DNA from: Chlorella sorokiniana
Taxonomy: Eukaryota; Chlorophyta; Trebouxiophyceae; Chlorellales; Chlorellaceae
NCBI GenBank assembly: GCA_025917655.1
Contig: CP084608.1
Span: forward strand, 2,542,001-2,606,000
Reading direction: 5' to 3'
Length of the DNA: 64,000 bases
Shown here: piece by piece, positions 45,104-55,726 of the stretch
Layout: every line of letters begins with the position of its first letter
Numbering within the stretch: position 1 is the stretch's first letter
Made by a program: the position numbers and the translations under genes
Notes under the pieces: generated by a model
What the model was told of the DNA's origin: nothing
Seen by the model: only the letters and a program-made list of their open reading frames with translations
The model's database searches: none

Positions 45104-48100
45104 TCAGCAGCGGTGTTGTGTGACCGTGACGTTGCGCAGCCGCACGCCGCTGGTGCTGCCGGGATCGATGTGCAGGTGCCGCTGCCAATCTGGCCGCCGC
45201 GGGCACGTGTACCTGACCTGCAGCAGACAAAGCGGGGGAGGAGGTGTTGCTGTCAGCACGACGACACACATGCGAACGCGGCAGGTGAGACACAGCAGGA
45301 GGTTGCACATGCGTGGCGGTGCCACGATTGGGAGCCAAGCGGCCGAGCGGCACGCGCGCAGCGCCATTGCCAATGCTGTGTCAAGGGTTGAGGCCAGCCG
45401 TGCCATGCCTTGTTCGCACCTGCACATCAACCAGCCGCACATCGTCGGCTCCCGCCACCCACACAGCCGGCGTGCCGCCGCCCCCACAGTCCAGGCCGGC
45501 CGGCCACCAGCCCGGGCTGCCGCCGCCGCTGCCGCTGCCACCCCGCAGGCCAGGGAACGGGCTTGCGCTGCTGCTGGAGCTGCTGCCTCGAGCGCTGTTG
45601 CCGCCCAGGCATGGCAGTGTGCTGGCGTTGCTGCTGGGGCGATAGTCCTGGCAGCCTCCGGGCCAGGCGGTGAGACGCCGCAACACTAGGCTCACCCGCT
45701 CCAGCCGGATGCCCTGCAGGCTGTGCAGCTGCGGCGGCGCTTCCCGCCTCTCTCCCTTCTGCCGCCGCCACTGCCGCTGCTGCAGGAGCTCATGTAGCTG
45801 CCGCCGGTTCGCTCGATGTGCGTCTCTTGCCGGGCCGCCAGCGATGGTATGGGGCAGGGGCCGCCGGCCAGGAAGACGCCTCCCTCCGCTGCAGTCACTT
45901 GGATGTCCTCAAAGCTGAGGTTGGACACGGTTCCCACCTGCGCGGGGGAGGTGGGATTGCCGCAGCAGAGTGCTCTCCGTGAGCCCAGACAGGGAGGGCA
46001 GCCTGGCGACACAGGGAAGCCAAGCAGGGCCGCACCAGAGGCAGGCAGCCATGTGGCAGGAGCCAGAAGGCCGCACAGAGGGCTCAGTCGCCCTTAGCAG
46101 GGGGTCGGGAGTCGACGCACCGCACATGCCCCTCAACGCTGCCAAAAACTGCGCTGACCATGCATGCGCACCTTTACGCCGGGCCGCCGCGGCACTGCCG
46201 TCACGTAAATCGGCTCAGCCGCTCCCCACCAGCTGGGGTGGTAGCGGCGCGTGGTGAGGGCAATGCCGCGGAAGGCCACGTTGCTGATGCTGCCGCTGTC
46301 CCTGCAGTGGGTGGGGGCCTGCCTGTTGAGTGCATGCTAGGCAGAGGGGTGCAACAGAGCGGTGCCCGCTGCGGCTGCTGCCTGTGCCGCCGCTGCTGCC
46401 CAACAACCCCCATTTGCCTTGCTGCTGCCACTGCCGCCTCACAGCAGCTCCAAAGCCAGCCCGGGCTGGGCAGAGGAGTGCCGGCCGCCGATGCTGCCAA
46501 CACGCCGGTTCTCACTGCCCTGCTGCCAAGCTGCCCTGCTCACCGCAGCTGCACAGCCAGGCCGCGGTGCGCGTCCCGGATGCGCAGCCGCTCAAAGCGC
46601 ACCTCCCGCATGTCCGCCACGCTCTCGCTGCCCAGCTTGACGGCGGAGGAGCGTGAACGCAGACTGTACCAGGAGGGAGGACCAGCATTCGACGAGGCAA
46701 GGAGGGGGCGGCTGGGGCAGGCTGGAGGCGGCCGCAGAGAGGTGGATTGAGCTACTGCTGTTGGCGTGGGAGGGGACCTCTCCGGCGCGGAGGCCTGGCA
46801 GAAAGGTGATCTGCTCCCATCATTGCACCGCATTCCACGCTCATCCTCACAAGACACGCCCCACCCACGCTGTCATTCCAATCGCCACCCAATACCGCTC
46901 AAAGCCCCCCCCCCCCCCCCCCCACCCCCCCCCCCCCACACCCACACCCACACCCACACCCACCCACCCACCCCACACACACACACACCATCCCCCCACC
47001 CCCACCCACCTACCCCACCGCCACATACCTGCAGTCCCTCACTACAACGTGCTGCAGCGGGTGCCCCGGGAGGTGGTCTTCAGGCAGATGGCGTCGTCGG
47101 CGGTGTCCACGTCAGCGTCGACGATGCTGACGTGGCGGCTGCCGTCCACGTCGATACCTGCGGTACGGGGGGGGGTGGGGTGGGGGGGGGGGTGCACGCG
47201 GGAATGGCAGTACAGGGTGTCGCTGCCTTGGGGGCAGTCAAGGGCGGCGTGCCGCAAGGCCCAATTGCTAGCAGACGGTGCGTGGGCACATGCAGGCCTG
47301 AGGAGGATCCAGCTGGGGGCACGGCCTTGTGCATGGTGCACCCCCATCCCAATCCCGTCCCAACCCCACCCTCACCCCCGCCCTGCCCACCGTCGTTGTT
47401 TGGAATGTCCCAGTCGCCGCGAATCGTCACACGCTCAATGCGCACGTGGCTGCTGCGCAGCACGTGCAGGCACCAGTAAACCGGGTCTGCAGCTCGCTCG
47501 CAAGGGAGTGGGCACAGCTGCCAGAGGGGTGACCCAAATGGCTGCGGCCTGCCGTCCGTGACGCGGGCGGTAGCAGCAGAGCAGCGGCAGGCAGGGCGGG
47601 CGCGCGGGGAGGCGTTGGATCGCCCCTGCATCCTGCCCACCTGTCAGCCGCACGCCGGTGACGGCCACATGCTGCGAGTCCACCACACCCACCAGCCGGG
47701 GCCTGCAGGGACAGCACGGCCAGGTGGCAGCGCGAGGAAAGCGCTGCATGGGTCCCGGGGGCTGACAACCCTGCCTTTCACTGCTGCGCCCTTACTTTAT
47801 TTGCTACTGATGCTACAGGCCTGGGCAGCCCGCGAATGCCAGCCAACCAGCACTCGCCTGCACTCCTCCGGTTTGGGGCAGGATGCGTCCCGCCAGTTGC
47901 GCACCGTCTTGCGTGGCGTGCAAGGCGGCGGCAGGCCGCCCAATGCGGCGCTGCCGCGCCGCTCGCCCGCTAGCCGCCTGCCGCCGCCTTTGCTGCTGGC
48001 ATGCTGTTGCTGCGGGCATGGGAGAATCGAGCCGACGTCCCATGCTTGCTGACTCTCCGGCTGCCCTTCATGCTCTTGCAGCTGGAACACGCTTTGCGTC

Positions 48101-48550
48101 TGCTGCGGCAGCACCCACAGCCGCGCACGCCGTCCACGGCGCCGCCGCCGCTCAGCGCACAGCCGCTGCAGTTGCGGAAGTGCAGGAGGTACCAGTCTGG
48201 CTGGGAGGGCCCGTAGTCGCCCCTTGCCGTGCCCGCCAGCAGCGACACCCCTGCCGGCAGGTGCAGGCGCACGCAGCCGGAGAGGAGCAGCGAGGCTGTG
48301 AGGTAGGCGCGGGGGCATCCACCACGACTGTGCCGCACGCTGAGGAGCAGGCGTCGATTGCTGCCTGCAAGGCTGCCGTTGAGTAGCGGGTGCGTGAGGG
48401 CACGGCGCCATGCACGCTGGCCAGGCAAGTGGGCGGCGTTTGGGCAAGGGTGGCGCCGAGGCCGCTCGGCGTTACTGCCGCCGCCCCCGCCAGCGGGTGG
48501 CGAGATGCGGCAGCAAGCAGGAGGCCTAGCATAAGTATCTGCATTTCCAT
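45104..48550 (-). CDS. Glycoside hydrolase family 28 (polygalacturonase-like)
   Basis: Secreted pectinase-like hydrolase. MEMQILMLGLLLAAASRHPL is a signal peptide. The N-terminal coil reads ALQAAIDACSSACGTVVVDA, then RAYLTASLLLSGCVRLHLPA and GVSLLAGTARGDYGP. The active-site region has RGDWDIPNNDG, then GIDVDGSRHVSIVDADVDTA followed by DDAICLKT, matching the NTD and DD catalytic Asp motifs. In place of the classical G-H-G motif it has SRSSAVKLGSES, followed by DAHRGLAVQLRDSGSISN and WWGAAEPIYVTAVPRRPG. That variant occurs in a branch of GH28 lacking the His. The tail is Ser/Gly-rich and ends VRLRNVTVTQHRC. A G5 run at 48311-48315 is one base short (hiding RAYLTAS). Further small breaks are likely. 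The C-terminus could extend to 44992. Confidence 0.85.
46903..46995. repeat. C-rich/CCCA low-complexity tract in an intron
   Basis: Two C runs of about 15 bases separated by one A, then CCCACA and CACA units. On the minus (transcribed) strand this is a G-rich tract able in principle to form G-quadruplexes. It lies in an intron of the GH28 gene. Confidence 0.85.
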
Positions 48551-49218
48551 CGCATGACGAGGGCGGTATTTTCAGGCTGCCGGGGCTAGCAAAGGACAAA
48601 CCACAAGACGGCTTTGCCAGGGTTGAACGTCAACGGTTACGCAGACATTGAAACCTGCGACACGATTACTTTGGTTGATGACGGCGATGTTTCGTTCAAA
48701 GTGTAGCTCAGAAAGAGAGTGCAGTACAGTAAAGGTGTACTGTCGGATTGTTTATTGCATAAAGCAGTGATCATTGGACGCTGACTTACCAATGCAGGCT
48801 GGTAAAACTTGCATTTGTGTCGTTTCTGCTGCTCCAAGTCGTCTATCTACAAGGCACAAGGTCCCTCGCTGCCTGCCTATCCCGCAACTGCTGTGTCTAT
48901 CGCCCCGCCACCCTTTGCGCTTACACCCACCCTCGAAAAACATGGTCGGTCGAGTGCGAGACAGTCCCCGGGCATCGGCGTCCACTGAGGTGCGCCAGCA
49001 AGCTTTCGAGGGCAAATGACTAAAGCAAGGCCCCCTGTCTCGGGCTCCTGTCCCACGGCTGCCCCTTCCTGCACGTGCCTATTGCCAATTGAACGCGTTT
49101 AGGGCCCATGCCGGTCCCGTTGATGGGGTGCCTTGAGAGCAACCCCTCGCATCGTGCGGCCCAGCTGCCGCTGCCTGGCGCCGCCAGTGGGGGCCAACTC
49201 ACCCGCCTGCCCTCCCTC
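48551..49218. other. Divergent intergenic region between GH28 and malate synthase genes
   Basis: About 670 bp, AT-richer at 48640-48790. It should contain both promoters and perhaps the true first exon of malate synthase. No other gene is recognised. Confidence 0.5.
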
Positions 49219-52200
49219 ATGGCATCCGCAGGGCGCTATCCCCAAGGGCATGGACATCCTGGGCGAGATGAAGCCCGGGTACAATGAAGTACTGAGCAGG
49301 TGACCTGCAGCCGGCAGCACGTTGGCTGGTGGGCTGCGCACGCCTGCGCGTGCTTCACTCGGCAGCGGCGCTCACGCCAAGAGTGGCATGCCACCGTTTC
49401 GTACTCTCTGCCGGGCAGTCAGAAATCACGCTCACAAAGTTTGCCGGTTGCAGGGATGCACTGGAGTTCCTGGCCGGCCTCGCCCGCAAGTACGGCCCGC
49501 GGTGCGTCTGCCGACCCTGCGAACCATCCCTCCTGCCCTGCTGCCGATGCTCAGCTGGCACAATCCCCTGGCTCCCTGCACCAGGTTTCCTTTGTCACCA
49601 CCCTCTGTCCACACACCCTGCCTTCCCCTTCACATTATGCAGCGTTTCAGAGCTGCTTGAGCGTCGGCGTGAGCAGCAGGCGCGCTACGACACGGGGAGA
49701 CGCCCCACTTCTTGCCGGAGACCAAGCACGTGAGCTTGCGCGGCAGTGCAGCAGGCATGCCTGGCATGCATCACGTTGGCACGGCGAGCCAGCCCGCCGG
49801 CCTGCAAACCTCCTGCGCTGCTGCACCCCCCACCCGCAGATCCGTGAGGGTGACTGGCGCGTGGCGCCGCTGCCAGCCGACTTCCAGGACCGACGTGTGG
49901 AGATCACCGGCCCCACCGACCGCAAGATGGTCATCAACGCGCTCAACAGGTGGGAAACTGGGTGTGGGCTAGTTTGGGGGCGCCGTCGGTTGCCCCTTGG
50001 CAGCGAATCCCGTCCTGAACTGGAAACCTGCGATTTTAAAAGGTTGGCAGCGGAGAAAGCTGCAATTCATGGGTAATTCTTGCCTCACTGGGTCGCTGAA
50101 ATCAAAACGTGCCATTCGGGCGGCTTTGCGCCCTTGTGGGCCTTCAACCTGCCAGCTGCCCGAACGACGGCGCGCAGCATGCAAGCCGCGCCCCTCATGG
50201 CCGTATATCGCCCGCTCCAGGCCGTGGGAGTGGCAGTTAAAGTCAATTTGCACGTCGTTATTGACCTCGTGTGCACGGGAGGCCTTTACTCGCCCTGCCG
50301 CTGTCAGGGTTCTTTGCAACCACCGGCCATTTCGCCACGGGCAGCCGCGACATACGCAGCAGAAAGCTTAGTGAAGATTTGTGAGGTGCGCCTCAAGTTT
50401 GTGCGCGGTAGCCTGCCTTGGAGCCGGGGTGCAGTTTGCTGAAACGTCGGGGGCATACACCGTGCAGCACTTCGCATTGCACTGCCCTTTTGAACTGTAC
50501 CAGCCGTTGCAACGCTCCGACGCCTGCAGCTTGGCATGATAGGCCCCCGCACTTCAGGGTGGCCGCCGATGCCGCTGCTCCCCTGGACTTGTGCCCTCGG
50601 GGCATTGTTGCAGATCTCTCAAGGTGTGCAGGCAACATAATGCTATACTAGAGCTTGAAGCAGGCCATAAAATACTTTTCGAGGACTGCTTTTCAATCTG
50701 ATACTCCGTCGCCGTGCCTCCTTCTGCTTGAATCTGTGCCACCGCCAGCACTGGAACTTGCCAGTGGCGGCGAGGGTGCGGACATGTGTGGGTGTCGCAT
50801 CTAGGTTTTTGACACCTCTCCCAGCTTCCCTCCCTACTTAACCAACCCTGCCTCAATAGGTTGCAACCCACACAGCATGCTCTGCCCCCTGCTGCCTGTT
50901 GTTTCCATACTGCTGCTCCTCCTCCCCGCTGCTGCAGCGGCGCCAATGTCTACATGCCCGACTTCGAGGACTCCAACTGCCCCACCTGGGACAACATGGT
51001 GGAGGGGCAGGTGTGTGCGAGATGTGGGGAGGAATGCAGCGTTGGAAGCAATGTGGCTGAGGGTGTGGGAGTACCGGGCAGAGTGGCGGCAGCGGGGGCG
51101 CGGTCTTTAGCGGGTAGAGCATGCTGGCATCCTCGCTGGCATCCAGTGTTCTCACCCTTACACCCTGTTCAGATCAACCTGCGGGATGCAGCGCGCGGCA
51201 CCGTGAGCTTCAAGGACCCGCGCACCGGCAAGCAGTACGCCTTGAAGGAGGTGCGCTGCATGCTGCCGCCTGCCTACTATCCAGACCACCAGTCTGTGTC
51301 GCAAAGCCGCCTCCCTCCTACTCACCTCCTCAACACCCCACGCAGTCAACCCCTGCCTGCCACCCCTTTCCGCCACGCTGCCAGCAGGGTCGCCGCGCCA
51401 CCATGGTCATGCGTCCCCGCGGGTGGCACCTGTGGGAGCACCACGTTCTTGTGGACGGCGCCCCCGTGCCCGCCCCCTCTTCGACTTCGCCCTGTACTTC
51501 TGGCACAACGCGCGGGCGCTGCTGGACGCGGGGCACGGCCCCTACTTCTACTTGGTGCGTATTTGGGCGGGCAGGGTGCTGGGGTGGAGGTGGGGCTGGG
51601 CGGGGTGGGGTGAGGGGGATGGAGCGTGTGGGTGTGGGCAGCTGGAGTGAGCAGGTGTGTTGTGGCCGAGGGCATCGCAGCACTCGGTTCAGCTGTGTTT
51701 TACTGGCAGCATGTGGGTGTGCAAGTGTCCTTTGGCGTGTCACGTGCGGCAGGAGGCAGGGACGGCGGCCTGGGCGCCTGCTCCCCTTCCATCAACAACA
51801 ATAACCCCGCCTGGCTGCATTCCCCCGCGCTTTCCATGCCGCAGCCCAAGATGCAGTCCCACTTGGAGTGTCGTCTCTGGAACGACATCTTTGTGGATGC
51901 GCAGCGCCAGCTGGACATCCCCGTGGGTGAGCTGAGCTGGCGGGCCGCCGCTGAGCTGGCAGTACACCGCCCACCACCGGTTCTCCTTGCTCCGCCGTCC
52001 TGCCAGCCCCAGCCCCAGCCACACATGCACGGCGCCTGTTGCTGCCAGCACCTGCGCTCTGGCATCTCGCCCACTGTTCTTCCGCGCTCTGGGGACCACC
52101 TCCTGCCCCCGTCCCCTTCCCCCTGCTCCCGAGCAGGCACCATCAAGGCCACCTGCCTGATTGAGACGCTGCCTGCCGCCTTTGAAATGGACGAGTTCAT

Positions 52201-54713
52201 TTACGAGTTGAGGGACCACATGGCAGGTGTGTGGAAGCAGGGACTGCTGTGCGTCACCCCGCCATTGCATCCCGCAGCAGCTGCTGAATGCTCAGCACCC
52301 GCAATGGGTGTTGGAGTGGCCCGCCAATGCCCGCTGCTGCGTTGCCAGCTGTCTGCGCCTGTGCTCCTCCCACCGAGCCTGCGCCCGCGCAACGCTGGTC
52401 CTTTCCACCCAAACCACTCCCCTCCGCTGCTCAGGCACCTTGCCCTCTCCCGACCCTACCCCCCCCCGGGCAGGCCTCAACTGCGGGCGCTGGGACTACA
52501 TGTTCTCCTTCATCAAGACCATGCGTTCCGACCCGGGCCGCGTGATGCCCGACCGCGGCTTCCTCACCATGGAGATGCCCTTCATGCGCGCATACACGCT
52601 GGTGGGCCTGCAAGGTGTTTGTTGTGCGCGTGCATTGGAGTCTGGGGGTGTTGGGGGGTGGGGGGTGGTGAATCTTTCTTTTTGGGGGAAGCAACTCTAT
52701 CCTTGCGCCTGGCCTCCGCCCATGCCGCCTTGGTTGCCCCAACCGCACCCCCGCCATGCAGCTGGTGGTGAAGACATGCCACAGGCGGGGCTGCTTTGCC
52801 ATGGGGGCATGAGCGCCATGATCCCCATCAAGGGCGACGAGGCCAAGAACCAGGTGCGCCTGGGCGTGTGGCTGGGCAGGGCAGCAGGGTGCGGGTAGCG
52901 GAAGGGCAGGGCCTCTGCACATGCCCAGGGTCCACGCAGCGCGGCCAGCGTGGCCGGTTTGTGGAGCCAGTGGCAGCTGCACAGCAGGCTCACCCACCAA
53001 GCCTCACGAGCTTTCCGCACGGCCCCGTACCGCCCCCTCACGCCGCTTCCTGCCCCCCCCCCCCCCCCACCCCCACCCCCACCCCCACCCAACCCCCACC
53101 CAACCCACCCCACCGCAGTCGGTCATGGACAAGGTGCGGGCTGACAAGCTGCGGGAGGTGCAGGACGGGCACGACGGCACCTGGGTGGCGCACCCCGCCC
53201 TCATCCCCATTGCCAAGCAGGTGCGCCGAGCACGCAGTCTGCCCGCCTGCCCGCTGACTTCACAGCTGTGCAGGACAGAGTCGCACATGCGGGGTGGGAA
53301 GCAGTGCAGGCCCTTCATGGTTGGGTATCTGCTGGCCCCCTGGCAGCCCCGCCCCCGCCCCGCGCCCCCCGCGCCCGGCCCCCGGTAACACCACCACCGA
53401 CGGGTACCCCCACCCCGGCCCCCATCATTAAGCTGGCAGGGCTGCCGCTGCCCTTCCCCTGCAGGTGTTTGACGAGCACATGCAGACACCCAACCAGATC
53501 CACCGCCAACGGGACGACGTGGTGGCGGATGCTGATGCGCTGCTGCAGGTGAGGAAAGAGCACTCGCCCCGCTGGCTGCTTGGGCATGGCCTGCCGCTGT
53601 CGTCGCCCCCTCATGCTTCCCGCCTTCCCTTTCCCTGCCCCTGCGGCGCCTGCCGCCTGGGGTGCAACCCTGCGCCGCCGCCGACCCTGCCTGCGTGCGG
53701 CGCCCACGCGTCCCGCTCAGGTGCCCGAAGGCCCGCGCACGGAGGCCACGCTGCGCAACAACATCGCCGTGTGCATTCGATACATGGCGGCGTGGCTTGG
53801 CGGCACCGGCTGCGTGCCGCTGTACCACCTGATGGAGGATGCCGCCACCGCCGAGATTTCCCGAGCACAGGTGCGGAGCGGGCTGGCAGTGGTGCATGGG
53901 GGTGGTGTGGTGTGTGTGGGTGGGTGGTGGTGTGTGTGTGTGTGTGTGTGGGGGGGCGGCGGCGGGGCGGACGTGAAGCGCCCGGGGCTGCCAGCTGGCA
54001 GGGCCAGGGCAGTGTTGCCTGCCAAGCGCCGGGCAGCACCCGCGCCCGGACCAGCACCTGCGTCTGTGTCAGCCGGCTGATTCCGTGCCCACCGTGGACC
54101 GTCCCGCTCCGTACTGCTGCCGCAGGTGTGGCAGTGGGTGCGGTACGGCGCCACCCTGGACGGCGGCACCGTCTGCTCCCCCAGCTGGTGCGCCGCGTGA
54201 TTGAGGAGGAGTGCACCGCCATCCGAGCGGAGCTGGGCGGCGGCGAGGCCTTTGCCGCCGGTGGGGCGCCGCCCCGTACTTTTTGCAGCCGTGCCACCCA
54301 CATCTGATCAGCACGCGTGCACGTGGCGCCGTCTGCTGCACAGCCGCGTCGATGGCTGCAGCAGCACCCGACTCTGGCCTGTGCTGCCATCTTCATTCCC
54401 GTCCTCCCCCACAGGCGAGTACCTGGACGCCGCCTTCCTCACCAAGTTGATGTGTGTGGGGCGAGAGCTGCATGACTTCCTGACCCTGCCTGCGCAGGTG
54501 GGCGGCGGGTTGCTGAATGGGTGCGGGTGTGCTCATCAGTGTGGAAGGGTGTCGCCTCCTGGGTGCACCCAGCAAGCGGGGTGCGCCCACGTGGCGGCGC
54601 ACGGCGGGGTGGGGGTGCCGGGTGCTGCGCATGTCGCGCGCTTGGTGCAATCCCGACACGCCGCCTTATACCTTGTGCGTCTGCAGGATATTCTCATTGC
54701 GATGGGCAAGTGA
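49219..54713 (+). CDS. MLS: Malate synthase (glyoxylate cycle)
   Basis: Condenses glyoxylate and acetyl-CoA to malate, allowing growth on acetate or lipid. Around eighteen exons. Landmarks in order: [51 protein letters not shown], the signature [39 protein letters not shown] (catalytic Arg), [36 protein letters not shown] (metal-binding Glu), [53 protein letters not shown] (catalytic Asp). It ends ILIAMGK, without an SKL-type peroxisome signal. The start is uncertain: ATG 49219 reads MASAG then loses frame by one G, while ATG 49249 (MDILGEM) is in frame. One base is missing at 49694-49697, 51473-51477 and 54178-54182. One intron (about 49950-50937) is nearly 1 kb. Confidence 0.95.
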
Positions 54714-55726
54714 GGCACAGGCGTGGGGGCTTGCTCACGCCAGGCCGGACCGCCAGGCCCGTCGAGCCACGTTGCGCCGTGGAGGCCAGCGTGGCGGTGG
54801 CAGCGCCCCGTCATGTGCTGGTGCCAAGTTGCTGCGGGCAGGCTTTGTTTTACATGCGAGGCTGCACACACAATGCGCCGGTCCTCTTCTGGGAATCTCT
54901 GGCCGATGTTGCACAGTTGGGAATCCGCCAACTTTTCATTGCTGCAGAGGCTCTGTTCAAGCATGACAATGCAGTAACCACACCATCACGCTACAGAGAT
55001 ACTTCAGCGTGGAGGCTGATAATACTAAGCTCTGTGGCCTGCATCATGCAGTTGCTGCTGTTGCTGGAGTTACCCCGGTGCGGTCCTAGGGTGCGCCACC
55101 TGGCAGGGAGGGATTTTGTCCAAGGCGGGGGCAACTGGCAGCGATGTGATGCCCTGTGCGGCAAGCTCCCCTTCATGTGAGGGTTCGAATGCGAGTAATC
55201 CTTAAATCCTCCTCCAGCGGAGTTGCTTGAGAAATACCGGCCGTCTAGCCGGCCTGGGCACAGTCCTGCCGCTGCCTATTCTGCAAACCCTTAGACGTCC
55301 ACTTACCGCCAGCTTGCACGCGTTACCAGCCTAGGGCTTGTGCATCAATCGAGGGAGCGATTGGAGACTGCGCAGGGCACCCCGTGCGGCAGTCCAAGCT
55401 ACCCAGCATAGTGCTATGTGCGCCTGGTTTGCAAGCTCCAGCATTTTGTGATGGCCCTGGTAGCCGGCTTGGGGAGTCCTTAAAACCTTGCCGCCGCTGC
55501 GGCTTCTCAGCCAGCTGCCTGCAGTGCTGCCTTCGTCAACCAGCCTCATTGATGCTGTGCAGAGTCACTGCTGTTTAAAGCCAAATAGCGGCGGCTTGGC
55601 GGGTGTTCTGGGTCAGAGGTGAGGCGTTGGCGGCAGACAACCCTGGCGGCGCTCCTGCGCTGTCTCCTGTCTCCTGCATGACCTCCCTCCGCCGCTGGCC
55701 TGCAGATTTGTCTGAGCCCTGCCGGC
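54714..55726. other. Intergenic region between malate synthase and the Hint protein gene
   Basis: About 1 kb on the same strand, moderately AT-rich at 54950-55450. Presumed 3' UTR and promoter. A B-box-like GGTTCGAAT at about 55184 has no matching tRNA fold upstream. Confidence 0.5.

Noticed and set aside
55110-55200. Possible tRNA because of a B-box-like GGTTCGAAT
   Set aside because: No matching acceptor, D-arm or anticodon stem could be folded upstream.
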